Part shown: positions 1-8,268 of the stretch, in pieces
Position numbering within the stretch: the stretch's first letter is position 1
Layout of the letters: each line of letters begins with the position of its first letter
Assembly: GCA_963797005.1 (NCBI GenBank)
Contig: CAWCOF010000020.1
Coordinates: forward strand, 1-64,000
Direction of reading: 5' to 3'
From: AWTP1-13 sp963797005
GTDB taxonomy: Bacteria; Pseudomonadota; Alphaproteobacteria; Rhizobiales; Hyphomicrobiaceae
DNA length: 64,000 nucleotides
Notes under the pieces: generated by a model
What the model was told of the DNA's origin: nothing
Database searches by the model: none
What the model saw: only the letters and a program-made list of their open reading frames with translations
Program-made: the position numbers and the translations under genes

Positions 1-985
1 ATAACCGGGCGTTCGCCTTCTTGGGCGCGGCAAGGTCGGCATCTACGACAACATGAAGACGGCCGTCGACGGCATCTTCGTGGGCAAGGAACGCGCCTAC
101 AATGGGCAATTCCTGAGGATGTGCAGCCACCATCTGGTGGAGCCGCGAGCCTGTACGCCGGCGGCCGGCTGGGAGAAGGGCCAGGTCGAGAACCAGGTCG
201 GCATGGTGCGGCAACGCTTCTTCTCGCCGCGGCTGAAGTTCAAGAGCTACGCCGAGCTCAACGCCTTTCTGCTCGACCGCTGCGTGGCTCACGGCAAGGC
301 GGCTGCGCATCCCGAGCAGAAGGAGAAGACGGTATTTGAGGTGTTCGAAGCCGAGCGCGCAGTGCTGATCCCATACTGCGGCCCCTTCGACAGCTTCCGG
401 GCGACGGTGGCATCCGTCTCCAAGCTCTGCCTGGTGAGCTTCGACGGCAACAAGTACTCGGTCAATGCCAAGGCGGTGGGTCGGCCGGTCGACGTCCACG
501 TCTATGCCGAGCGCATCGTCATTCGGCAGGACGGGGTGATCGTGGGCGAGCATGCGCGCCGGTTCGGCCAGCATCAGACGGTCTACGACCCCTGGCACTA
601 CGTGCCGGTGCTGGTCCGCAAGCCGGGGGCACTGCGCAACGGCGCCCCGTTCAAGGACTGGATGCTGCCAGCCTCGCTGGAGAAGGTGCGCCGCAAGCTG
701 GCAGGCTCGCCGGATGGTGATCGGCAAATGGTGTCGATCCTGACCGGCGTGCTGACCGACGGCCTCGTGGCCATCGAAGCAGCCTGCCGGGAAGCGCTGG
801 CCTCCGGCACCGCCAGCGCCGATGTGATCCTGAACATTCTGGCACGCAGCCAGGCCCCGGCGCCGTCAGGACCTGTGCAGACGCCGGAGAGCCTGCAGCT
901 CAAGCATGCTCCGCTCGCCGACTGTGCCCGCTATGACAACTTGCGCAGCCGCGGTGTCGAGGAGCCCGCCTATGGAGCGGCATGA
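1..985 (+). pseudogene. istA: IS21 transposase IstA, 5'-truncated by window edge and frameshifted
   Basis: IstA is the DDE transposase of IS21 elements. The visible part carries the second catalytic Asp in the IYDNMKTAVD motif (around position 47-76) and the catalytic Glu in GWEKGQVEN (around 170-195), followed by the C-terminal domain. The open frame containing these begins after a TAA at 2-4, while bases 3-30 in another frame read NRAFAFLG, which matches the sequence expected just before the IYDN motif. A frameshift of one missing or two extra bases therefore lies near 30-36. This is either a broken copy or a sequence error. The gene ends at 983-985, overlapping the istB start in an ATG...TGA arrangement usual for the family. 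Confidence 0.75.
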
Positions 986-1700
986 GCTCCTGGAGATGCT
1001 GGGTACGCTGCAGCTGTCCGGCATGCGGGCAGCCTATGATGAGATCGTCCCCAATGGCGTGAAGCGGCAGCACTCCTTCGAGCGCATCTTCAGCTCGCTC
1101 ATCAAGGCCGAGATCGCCGAGAAACACGCCCGCTCGATCCGCTACCAGCTGGGCATTGCCAAACTGCCGCTGGCCAAGGAGATCAAGGAGTTCGTCTTCA
1201 AGGGTACGCCGATCAACGCCGAGCTCGTGAAGGATTTAGCCGGCGGCGGCTTCCTCGAGCATCAGCGTAACGTGGTGCTGATCGGCGGCACCGGTTCCGG
1301 CAAGAGCCATCTGGCCATCGGCATTGCGCGCAGCTGCATCCGCGGCGGCGCCAAGGCGCGCTACTTCAACGTCGTCGACCTGGTCAACAAGCTCGAGGCG
1401 GAAGCCAAGCTCGGTCGCCAGGGCCACATCGCCGACCGCCTCACCAGGGTCAATCTCCTTGTCCTTGATGAGCTTGGCTATCTGCCGTTCGCCCAGAGCG
1501 GCGGGCAGCTGCTGTTCCATCTGATAAGCCGCCTCTACGAGCGTACTTCGATCATCGTCACCACCAATCTGGCCTTCGCCGATTGGGCCACCGTGTTCAG
1601 CGACAACAAGATGACCACGGCGCTGCTGGACCGCCTCACCCACCACTGTGACATCATCGAGACCGGCAACGACAGCTGGCGCTTCAAGAACCGCAAGTAG
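972..1700 (+). CDS. istB: IS21 transposition helper ATPase IstB
   Basis: IstB is an AAA+ ATPase that selects target DNA and stimulates IstA. The 242-residue protein shows Walker A GGTGSGKS at about residues 105-112, Walker B LLVLDELGYL at about 162-171 and a C-terminal arginine-containing segment, all at normal family spacing and length. I chose the ATG at 972 (start MERHELLEML) rather than an upstream in-frame start, because it matches family N-termini and overlaps the last codons of istA, as in other IS21 elements where the two genes are translationally coupled. The frame is intact, so this copy could still supply helper function. Confidence 0.9.
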   Translation: MERHELLEMLGTLQLSGMRAAYDEIVPNGVKRQHSFERIFSSLIKAEIAEKHARSIRYQLGIAKLPLAKEIKEFVFKGTPINAELVKDLAGGGFLEHQRNVVLIGGTGSGKSHLAIGIARSCIRGGAKARYFNVVDLVNKLEAEAKLGRQGHIADRLTRVNLLVLDELGYLPFAQSGGQLLFHLISRLYERTSIIVTTNLAFADWATVFSDNKMTTALLDRLTHHCDIIETGNDSWRFKNRK

Positions 1701-1876
1701 CGGCGCCCCTGTCGATCGGCATCCAATCCGGACCCACCAAAAACATGCGCCAGCGCCAAGCCTTCCGGCGCTACGCTGCGCTGCGCGCCTCCAGGCCCGG
1801 CGCTGCAGTGTCACAACCTAGAGGGTGGTCAACTCTTCGACGCCGATCCCGGTCACGGATTCGGTGCTGATTGACA

Positions 1877-2533
1877 GTCTGCGAAGCGCTTGCCCAAAGA
1901 CAGGTTCGCCAAGCTGTCATCGGTGTGCAGCGCTGACTTGGCGTCGGCCTGCTTCTCAATGACCTCCCAGAGCGTCTTGGCGCTGACATCCGCGACGTGG
2001 GTTGCGACGGCCTTGCCGTCACGTTCGACAAGAGCATGAACGGCGTGCTTGCGTGGGATCGGCTTGTTCTTGTGCGCCGTCTTGGCCTTGCCGCCGACGA
2101 ATGTTTCGTCGCTCTCAAGCACTTTGCCTTCGCCGCCTAGCTTGCTGCCGCCCTTGGCAGGCGTCATGGACGTTCTGATCCTATGTGCCATGAACCAAGC
2201 CGCGCGGTAGCCTAGTCCGAGCGTGCGCTGGAGTTGCTTGGCGCTGACGCCCTTCTTGCTGGCGCACATCAGATGGAAGCCGAGCGCCCACTTGGTGAGC
2301 GGGATATGGCTGCTCTCCATCACGCCGCCCGTGGTAATCGTGAAGGCGCCATCGCAGGAGTTGCAGTGAAGCAAGCCAGGGCGAATGTTCTTGCCCGGCT
2401 GGATGCGATAGACCTTCTCCGTCTCGCCGCAGTGCGGGCAGAATGGGCCATCCGGCCAGCCGAGCTTTTCGAAGTGCTCGCGGGCCTTATCTTCGTCGTG
2501 GAAAATCGGGGCTGTCAGGTTGATATCGGACAC
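1877..2533 (-). pseudogene. IS1595-family transposase, C-terminally truncated
   Basis: The encoded protein starts with a zinc-ribbon (CPHCG at about residues 33-37 and CNSC near 58-61) and continues into an ISXO2-like DDE domain. The first catalytic Asp is in LESDETFVGG and the second in HTDDSL. After KRFAD the frame continues with seven residues encoded by the IS21 end, so the third catalytic residue and roughly 80-100 C-terminal residues of the usual ~300 are gone. The product should be inactive. The ATG at 2531-2533 gives the expected MSDINLTAP N-terminus of the family. Confidence 0.85.
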
Positions 2534-2580
2534 AGTTTCACCTCTTGTCTGAGGTGAATATAGGCTGACAATGAACCTAT
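1877..2580 (-). mobile_element. IS1595-family element, truncated by IS21
   Basis: This is the 5' part of an ISXO2/IS1595-type element carrying the first two thirds of its transposase. The 3' part, including the third catalytic residue and the distal terminal repeat, has been displaced by the IS21 element whose end is at 1876. The upstream boundary is not resolved from sequence alone. The non-coding leader (2534 to about 2580) contains a short inverted pair, CACCTC and GAGGTG, just before the start. Immediately beyond it the open frame of a truncated membrane-protein gene begins, so the outer end must lie near 2575-2600. Confidence 0.6.
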
Positions 2581-3396
2581 GTCAAGGGCATACTTCCCGC
2601 TCTTTTCGAGAGCGCGCCCGTTATTGCTTTGGCGATGGCGTTTGTGGCAGGCGCGGTATTAATGTTCCTCGCTCACACGCTAGGTGTCAATATTGCGAGA
2701 TGGGCGTCGACGTCTCCAGTAAGACGTGTAAGCACTGCTGTCATCGTTTTGGGTATCTCGGCAGCTGTTATCTATGGTCTGGGGCTGCTGCGCAACGAGT
2801 TTGCTGCCCTTGCGCAACAAAGCGGGCCAAATCTTGGCGACCTTTTACGACGAGATGCGGTCGACCTAAAGGCAATAGGCTCAATTGTTCTGTCCAAGAA
2901 ACTCGGTACAGAGGCGCTGGTGTTGCTGGCCCTGAACGTTGGACTGTATGTGATGGGCACCATCGCCTCCATAAATCGCCATGATCCGGATCCGGACTAC
3001 GAGACCTTGTTGAGGCGCCAAGAGCGAGCCCGCGCAGCGTTCAATGCGCGAAAAGTGGAGTACGACCGGCGTTCCCAGAAAGTTCACGACAAATTTGACC
3101 CTCAAATAGAGCAACTGGGCCGTGCCGCGGATGAGGCTCGGCAGCAATTGGCCAAAGCGACCGCTGCCCGTGATGCCTGGGCAGATCGCGCCGGGGATGA
3201 TGACAAAGTCATTGCCGCAACGCACTTGCAGCGAAAATTCGCTTACATGGGTGGTTATCTCGAGGGTTGTTCAAGTTCCAACGCCAGAACTTCAATTGGG
3301 GAGATGCTGGAAACGATTAAAACGTCACCGGATGGCGGTAATATTGTAGGATTGCAGGCGCGGTTCGGCGCGGGCAGGGTGTCTCGGGACGGATGA
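2575..3396 (+). pseudogene. Membrane protein with coiled coil, 5' end lost at IS1595 junction
   Basis: The open frame runs back without a start codon to 2575, next to the IS1595 remnant. It already reads as hydrophobic protein (GILPALFESAPVIALAMAF) before the first usable starts (TTG at 2629, ATG at 2635), so an N-terminal part has probably been removed. The remaining ~270 residues contain two or three membrane segments (about residues 15-40, 50-75 and 110-130 of the visible part), then a charged, Arg/Glu-rich helical stretch of about 70 residues likely to form a coiled coil facing the cytoplasm or periplasm. The base composition is clearly lower in GC than the genes after 4242. The stop overlaps the start of the next gene. 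I recognise no family; loss of the 5' end may have inactivated it. Confidence 0.55.
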
Positions 3397-4172
3397 TGCG
3401 CTACAGAGTAGTTGTCTTATGCGTGTTTCTGGTCTGCGTATCCTCGCGTGTTTTCGCCTACGATTATTGTAGGGAGGGGCAGGATCGGACCGGCATCGTC
3501 ATAGATCAAACTACTGTTTATGACACGACCGATCGTGATGTTATCATTGGCGGCCTTGAGCGAATTCTCCAGGACATATCAGCGGGATCATTGCTGACAA
3601 TTCATACAATTGTAGATTCGGCGGCGAATTCGAAAATAGTGTTTAGCGGATGCCGCCCAGGATGCAGGTCCCAAGGGGTCGGCGGCTGGTTTACGAGCGG
3701 TTGTAGTGCCATAAGGGCAAAGAAAGAAGAGAGATTGTATCTCGCGGGCATCGTCGGCGCGCTCCGACCAATCCTGACAAGGAAGATTTCATACCCGCGC
3801 TCCGATATCGTGCGGACTATTAGGGCCGTGTCCACCAAATTTCAGGGTCGACGCCTGGCTAAGCTGATTGTTTATACAGATCTTTTGGAAAATTCTGAGC
3901 TTATACCGTTTCGTAAGACAGGGTATTTCAGTGATGCTTGGGCTGCTCGAAAGAGGATAGAAGAGCTGGGTCTCCTTGCTGATCTCTCAGGGACCGACGT
4001 AGTCGTTTTTGGATTTGGCCGAAGCCATAACAACAACGTTTTTGGCGACGTAAAGAGTGGCCGTAGTGGGATCGATGCGGCGTTGGAAAAGTCAGTGATT
4101 GAGTTTTGGAATTGGTATTTGCGAGCGAGTGGAGCAAAGTCAGTAGAAGTCAACCGCCAGTACTCCTATTGA
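3393..4172 (+). CDS. Secreted protein with possible von Willebrand A-like fold
   Basis: The 259-residue product has an N-terminal signal sequence (hydrophobic residues about 5-22, cleavage near VFA). The mature part begins with Cys-containing sequence and a strand TGIVIDQTTVYDTTD followed by an amphipathic helix, and later a strand LIVYTDLLENS. This strand-Asp-x-T/S pattern resembles a vWA domain with a degenerate metal site (DQTTVYD in place of DxSxS). Several Cys residues suggest disulphides in the periplasm. The ATG at 3393 overlaps the upstream stop (ATGATG/TGA), so the two genes are probably co-translated. GC content is unusually low for this contig, pointing to acquisition. The vWA reading is inference from pattern only. 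Confidence 0.5.
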   Translation: MMRYRVVVLCVFLVCVSSRVFAYDYCREGQDRTGIVIDQTTVYDTTDRDVIIGGLERILQDISAGSLLTIHTIVDSAANSKIVFSGCRPGCRSQGVGGWFTSGCSAIRAKKEERLYLAGIVGALRPILTRKISYPRSDIVRTIRAVSTKFQGRRLAKLIVYTDLLENSELIPFRKTGYFSDAWAARKRIEELGLLADLSGTDVVVFGFGRSHNNNVFGDVKSGRSGIDAALEKSVIEFWNWYLRASGAKSVEVNRQYSY

Positions 4173-4241
4173 GTGGCGATGCGCATCGCATAATCAACTC
4201 TTTGCGGCAGGGCTGAGCTGCAGCAAGCGAATGACACCCAT

Positions 4242-5117
4242 ATGCCCCAAACCTGGATCGAAGCGGCGCTGAACGGGCCGTGGAGCCGCAAGCGGCAGCC
4301 GGGCATCCCCGACACGGTGGAGGCCATTGTCGCGGACGGCATCGCCTGCGCGAAGGCCGGCGCCTGCATCATCCACGTGCATGCCTATGACGGCGGCGGC
4401 CCGCAGACCTTCGACTGGCAGGTGTATGCCCGCATCATCGAGGGCATCCGGGCGAAGGTCGATGTGCCGGTCTACCCTTCCATCCCTTCGGCCGGCATCG
4501 GCACGGGGCCGCTCCCCGATGACGCGGCAGCCCGCTTCGCCCACGTGGAGGCGCTCGCTGCCCGCGGACTTCTCGAGTTCGCGGTGATCGATCCGGGCAG
4601 CGTCAACTTCACGGGGCTCGACGCCGGGCCCGACACGCCCCCAGCCCTCACCTATCTCAACCCCGAGGCGGACGTGCGCCACGCGCTTGAGTTCGCCGTC
4701 CGCTATGGCTTCCACCCGGCCTACGCCATCTACGAGCCGGGCTTTACCCGCGCCGGGGCCGCGCTCGCCCGCGCCATGGGCACCAAGGTGCCCATCTACC
4801 GGCTGATGTTCTCGGAGACCTTCGCCTTTGGCTTCCCGCCGAAGCCCTACGCGCTCGAGGCGCACCGCACGCTGCTGGCCGAAGAGGCGCCCGGCGCGCC
4901 GTGGATGATCGCCGGTCTCGGCGTCGACATCCGCCCGCTGATCCCCGAAGCCGTGCGCCACGGCGGGCATGTGCGGGTCGGCCTGGAGGACGCACCCTTC
5001 GGCACCACCGCCACCAACGTTGCCCTGGTCGAGGAGGCGGTAAGCCTCATCCGGGCCGCCGGCGGCGAGCCCGCCACGGTCGCCCAGATGCGCGCCGCGC
5101 TGGCGGCAGCGGGCTAG
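4242..5117 (+). CDS. BKACE-family beta-keto acid cleavage enzyme (DUF849)
   Basis: The 291-residue protein matches the BKACE/Kce family, which condenses a beta-keto acid with acetyl-CoA and splits it to acetoacetate and a new CoA ester; the substrate varies by subgroup. The family zinc site is visible as IIHVHAYD (about residues 43-50), with the TIM-barrel segments VPVYPS, AVIDPGSVNF, YAIYEPGF, MIAGLGVD and GGHVRVGLED in the correct order. The usual N-terminus (KVIITAAxNG) is replaced by TWIEAALNGPW, still carrying the ALNG core. Length is near normal (about 275-300). It stands alone between the accessory cassette and the patatin gene, so the sequence gives no clue to its substrate. Confidence 0.85.
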   Translation: MPQTWIEAALNGPWSRKRQPGIPDTVEAIVADGIACAKAGACIIHVHAYDGGGPQTFDWQVYARIIEGIRAKVDVPVYPSIPSAGIGTGPLPDDAAARFAHVEALAARGLLEFAVIDPGSVNFTGLDAGPDTPPALTYLNPEADVRHALEFAVRYGFHPAYAIYEPGFTRAGAALARAMGTKVPIYRLMFSETFAFGFPPKPYALEAHRTLLAEEAPGAPWMIAGLGVDIRPLIPEAVRHGGHVRVGLEDAPFGTTATNVALVEEAVSLIRAAGGEPATVAQMRAALAAAG

Positions 5118-5253
5118 GTCACAAGGTCGGCGCGATCTCGGCGACCTTGGACTTTTCCACAGCAATCCACCGAACGGTGTCGCCATCGGCTTGGCCACCG
5201 CTGCGCCGGCGGGTTTACTGCGTGGCGATCGGTGGTGAAGGGGATTATCTGCG

Positions 5254-5346
5254 ATGCTGACGTCCGTGCTGATCGCGTGGGGCTCCCTGAGCGTCGGTTT
5301 TCTGCTCGGGGTGACTTGGTTCGGCCTGTGCGCTCATGAGGATTGA
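5254..5346 (+). CDS. Small single-pass membrane peptide (30 aa), tentative
   Basis: An ATG at 5254, about 10 bases after an AAGGGG ribosome-binding-like sequence, opens a 30-codon frame ending at 5346. The peptide has one hydrophobic stretch (about residues 4-24, containing FLLGVTWFGL) and a short acidic C-terminus (AHED). Its last 13 bases overlap the 3' end of the convergent patatin gene. The hydrophobic length fits a membrane-spanning helix. It is too short for statistical support and could be chance; conservation in relatives would decide. Confidence 0.4.
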   Translation: MLTSVLIAWGSLSVGFLLGVTWFGLCAHED

Positions 5347-7148
5347 GCGGTCACGACCTTATTCCCCTCGGCCCGCAGTCGCGCCACCTCTTCGAGCGCC
5401 CAGCGATAGGTGCGCTCCATCAGCTCCGTGTGCCGGTGCCAGTCCAGCACGCCCATGTCTTGCGGGACCGGCGGCACCATGAGCAGATCCTCGGGCCTGA
5501 GCGCACGCTCGAAGTCCTGCCGGTTGGCCATCATCGCACGCATCAGCACGCTGCCGACGCCGGGCGCGGGCGGCAACGTCCGGCGCCGCAGCGGGTTGAC
5601 CATGGCCTCGATGAGCTGCCGGCGGCTGGGCAGCGCCGAATAGTCCACCGCGAACCGTTCGAGCTTGGGCGCCTCGAAGCTCACCACGATGTTGGGCCCG
5701 CTCTTCAGCTCGTGCATCACGCGCACGGGCACGTTGTCGAGGATGGCGCCATCGACCAGCATCTGGCCGTCCTGCGTGTAGTAGGGCGGCAGCAGCACCG
5801 GCACCGATCCGGTGGCGCGCACCGCGGCCCACAGATCGCCCTGGCGGTGGCGGTGCAGGTCGTAGCTCGACAGGTTGGTCGAGACGGCGAAATAGGGGAT
5901 CCACAGGTCCTCGATATTGACGCCGGCGTAGTAGCGCGCGAGCTGCCGATCGTAGTGGGTGTGGTCGAGGAGGCTGTAGCGCGGCCAGGTGTAGCGGCGC
6001 ATGGCGCGGTTGGTGACGAAGATCTCGTGCGTGGCGCGGTCGACATCGTCGGGCGCGGTGCCCATGGCAAAGGCCGCCGTCATCGCGCCGCCGCCCGAGG
6101 TGCCGCCCATGATGTCGAAGACGAGGCCCAATTCCACCGCGGCCTTGTAGAGCCCGATGTGGGACGCGCAGTAGGCGCCGCCGCCGCAGGCAACGAGGCC
6201 CAGCGCCGTGCCGTTGATGAAGCGATAGAGCCGCGCGAAGTCGCCGGGCTCGTCCAGCGCCACGTGGTGATGCATGGCGATGCGACGGCGGGCGAGCCAG
6301 CGGGCGGTGCCCGAGATGGGCGCACGGGCAGCGTGCAGCAGCACGAGCCGCTGGGCGTCGGGCGGCAAAAGCTCCGCGGCCAGCCGCTCCAGCACATTGG
6401 GCTGTGCGCCCGCGTGCGCCAAGCCGACGGCGAGCACCAGGTCCGCCTGACGGATCGCCTTCTCCGACCATGGCGTCAGCTCGGCGTCGGCAACGAACAG
6501 CACGTAGTCGTGGCGGCTCTCCAGGGCGTTGAGCAGATGGGTCGCCTCCGCGCTGTCGAGCGCCACGCCGTTCGGCAGGACCTCGCGCGCCGTCTCCGAC
6601 CGCAGGAGGCGGGTGTTGCTGCCGCGCCGGAAGACGTCCGCCAGCTGCGCCACGAACGGCTCCGGCAGCGGGCTCCCCCCTGCGCGGATGATTGCGATGG
6701 TGCGTGGGCGCGGGTCGGGCGGGTCGGGTCGGCCGACGTTGCCCTCGGCCACGCGCGATGCGAGCGCCACCGTCAGCGCACGCCAGATGCCGGGGCTTTT
6801 GGCGCAAAGCGCCTCGAAGTCGGCGCGCCCGAGCCGCAGCACCAGGCTGTCGCGCAATGCGGTAACGGTGGCGGTGCGGGCGCCGCCGGCGAGGAAGGCG
6901 ATCTCGCCGATGGGCTGGCCGGGACCGATCTCCGCCACCAGCTGCCGACGGCCGTCGAGCGTTACCGCGAAGCGGCCCGTGACTACGATATAGAGGGCAT
7001 CGGCGACCTCGCCCTGGCGCACCAGCACGTCGCCGCGCTTGAGCTCGAGGGTCTCGAGCTCGGCGGCAAGGCGCGCACGCTCGGCCGGCTCGAGGCTCGC
7101 GAAGATGCCGACGCCGTCGAGGCCGTGCTGAGGCGGAAGGTCTTCCAT
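5334..7148 (-). CDS. Patatin-like phospholipase with cyclic-nucleotide-binding domain
   Basis: This 604-residue protein resembles neuropathy-target-esterase-type lysophospholipases. An N-terminal cyclic-nucleotide-binding domain (about residues 12-130, with the phosphate-binding PIGEIAFLAGGARTATV) precedes a Rossmann-like middle part and a patatin domain (about 312-510). The catalytic Ser lies in GGTSGGG (Ser351) and the catalytic Asp in LVDGAILDN (Asp466). The oxyanion segment is CGGGAYCASHIG (321-332), where the family usually has GGGxRGxxHIG, so the conserved Arg is replaced. It probably acts on lysophospholipids at the membrane, possibly under cAMP/cGMP-like ligand control. It is monocistronic, with two palindromic repeats directly upstream. 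Confidence 0.9.
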   Translation of the reverse strand: MEDLPPQHGLDGVGIFASLEPAERARLAAELETLELKRGDVLVRQGEVADALYIVVTGRFAVTLDGRRQLVAEIGPGQPIGEIAFLAGGARTATVTALRDSLVLRLGRADFEALCAKSPGIWRALTVALASRVAEGNVGRPDPPDPRPRTIAIIRAGGSPLPEPFVAQLADVFRRGSNTRLLRSETAREVLPNGVALDSAEATHLLNALESRHDYVLFVADAELTPWSEKAIRQADLVLAVGLAHAGAQPNVLERLAAELLPPDAQRLVLLHAARAPISGTARWLARRRIAMHHHVALDEPGDFARLYRFINGTALGLVACGGGAYCASHIGLYKAAVELGLVFDIMGGTSGGGAMTAAFAMGTAPDDVDRATHEIFVTNRAMRRYTWPRYSLLDHTHYDRQLARYYAGVNIEDLWIPYFAVSTNLSSYDLHRHRQGDLWAAVRATGSVPVLLPPYYTQDGQMLVDGAILDNVPVRVMHELKSGPNIVVSFEAPKLERFAVDYSALPSRRQLIEAMVNPLRRRTLPPAPGVGSVLMRAMMANRQDFERALRPEDLLMVPPVPQDMGVLDWHRHTELMERTYRWALEEVARLRAEGNKVVTAQSS

Positions 7149-7160
7149 TTGTCGCTGCGC

Positions 7161-7236
7161 CTAGTGTCCTGTCTCCGAATTGCCTTTACCTTTGCCTCAC
7201 CCTCTCGAAGGCAATTCGGAGACTGAAGGACACTAG
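7161..7236. repeat. Long imperfect palindrome, CTAGTGTCC...GGACACTAG
   Basis: The arms CTAGTGTCC (7161-7169) and GGACACTAG (7228-7236) pair perfectly. Inside them TCTCCGAATTGCCTT pairs with AAGGCAATTCGGAGA, leaving a short loop. The whole 76-bp unit would fold into one long hairpin on either strand. It lies between the patatin start and rsmE and is followed after 13 bp by a second unit of the same design. Confidence 0.85.
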
Positions 7237-7249
7237 CAAAGACTCGATT

Positions 7250-7326
7250 CTAGTGTGGTTCAGTCTCGCAAATGCCATGACGAGCTCGCCACGAAGGGTG
7301 ATGGCATTTGCGAGACACCACACTAG
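7250..7326. repeat. Second palindrome of the same design, CTAGTGTGGT...ACCACACTAG
   Basis: The arms CTAGTGTGGT (7250-7259) and ACCACACTAG (7317-7326) pair perfectly. Inside, GTCTCGCAAATGCCAT pairs with ATGGCATTTGCGAGAC. The outer CTAGTGT/ACACTAG ends and the inner TCTC...GAGA core are shared with the unit at 7161-7236, but the arm sequence differs. The two copies therefore look like members of one palindrome family with variable stems, not a simple duplication. Confidence 0.85.
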
Positions 7327-7422
7327 GCGTTTCCTTGGGTCAACCTACTGCAGCCGCCCGGAATCGAGAACGCGCGGGCGGAAATGGCGTGAAGATGCGC
7401 CCGCAGGTATAAACTTGCGCCC

Positions 7423-8163
7423 ATGGCCCGCTACGACTTCAACGCCCAGCGCCTGTTCGTCGCGGCAGACTTGGCCGAGGGCGGGACCGTCCCTTGCAAC
7501 GCGGAGCAGGCGAACTACCTGCGCAACGTGCTGCGCCTCGGGGCGGGGGATGCCATTCTCGTTTTCAACGGCCGCGACGGGGAATGGCGCGCCGAGCTCG
7601 CCGAGGCCGGCAAGCGCGGCGCCAGCCTCACCGTACGTTGTCCCACCCGTCCCCAGGAGGACGGCCCGGACATCGACTACCTGTTCGCGCCCCTCAAGCG
7701 CGCGCGGCTCGACTACATGGTGCAGAAGGCGACCGAGATGGGCGTTGCGCGCCTCAGGCCGGTTATGACGCACCGCACAACGCCGGACCGGGTCAACATC
7801 GAGCGCATGCGCGCCAACGCCATCGAGGCGGCCGAGCAATGCGGCATCCTCCGCATCCCGGATGTATGCGCGCCCGAAAAGCTCGATCAGGTCATCGCCG
7901 GCTGGGACCCCGCCCGCACACTCGTCTTCTGCGACGAGGGCAGCGAGGAGCGCTGCGCGTTTACCGCCCTGGCCATGGTGGCGCCCGGTCCGCTCGCGGT
8001 GCTGGTGGGGCCGGAGGGCGGCTTCGACGAGGACGAGCGTGCGCTCCTCGCATGCAAGCCATTCGTGGCGCGCATCTCACTTGGACCCCGCATCCTGCGC
8101 GCCGATACGGCCGCCGTGGCCGCTCTCGCGCTTGTGAATGCCGTCCTCGGCGATTGGCGCTGA
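7423..8163 (+). CDS. rsmE: 16S rRNA (uracil-1498-N3)-methyltransferase RsmE
   Basis: RsmE uses S-adenosylmethionine to methylate N3 of U1498 in 16S rRNA within the 30S subunit. The 246-residue length is normal. The N-terminal PUA-like RNA-binding part (about 1-75) is followed by the SPOUT knot with the diagnostic VGPEGGF (about 193-199) and a C-terminal LGPRILRADTAAV that forms the trefoil SAM site. It is upstream of gshA by about 105 bp in the same direction, an arrangement often seen in alphaproteobacteria, so the two may share a transcript. Confidence 0.95.
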   Translation: MARYDFNAQRLFVAADLAEGGTVPCNAEQANYLRNVLRLGAGDAILVFNGRDGEWRAELAEAGKRGASLTVRCPTRPQEDGPDIDYLFAPLKRARLDYMVQKATEMGVARLRPVMTHRTTPDRVNIERMRANAIEAAEQCGILRIPDVCAPEKLDQVIAGWDPARTLVFCDEGSEERCAFTALAMVAPGPLAVLVGPEGGFDEDERALLACKPFVARISLGPRILRADTAAVAALALVNAVLGDWR

Positions 8164-8268
8164 CCGCGCCTGCGTCAGACGCTTGTGCAATTCGGGGCTT
8201 TTCAACTAACTAGGAATACCGCCTTCCTGCCTGGCGGCAAGGATTTGCCCGCCAACAGGGAACAACCG

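Larger units (their letters stand above)
1..1876 (+). mobile_element. IS21-family insertion sequence, right part
   Basis: This stretch holds the two-gene istA-istB arrangement typical of IS21-family elements; the left end lies outside the window. The right end can be placed closely. The IS1595 transposase frame on the minus strand keeps its normal sequence up to 1877 and then turns into unrelated residues. On the minus strand the sequence at 1876 begins TGTCAATCAGCACC, with the TG...CA termini common in this family. The element therefore appears to end at 1876 and to have inserted into the IS1595 gene. The direct target repeat cannot be checked because the other junction is missing. About 175 bp between the istB stop and 1876 carry no gene and contain the terminal repeat region. 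Confidence 0.8.

Noticed and set aside
2571..2984. Open frame starting at 2571 over the truncated membrane-protein gene
   Set aside because: Cys/Arg-rich shadow frame; the other frame shows clear membrane and coiled-coil sequence continuing past it.
5343..7226. Long open frame opposite the patatin gene
   Set aside because: It mirrors the high-GC third-position pattern of the real gene, is rich in His/Gln/Arg/Val repeats and matches no family.
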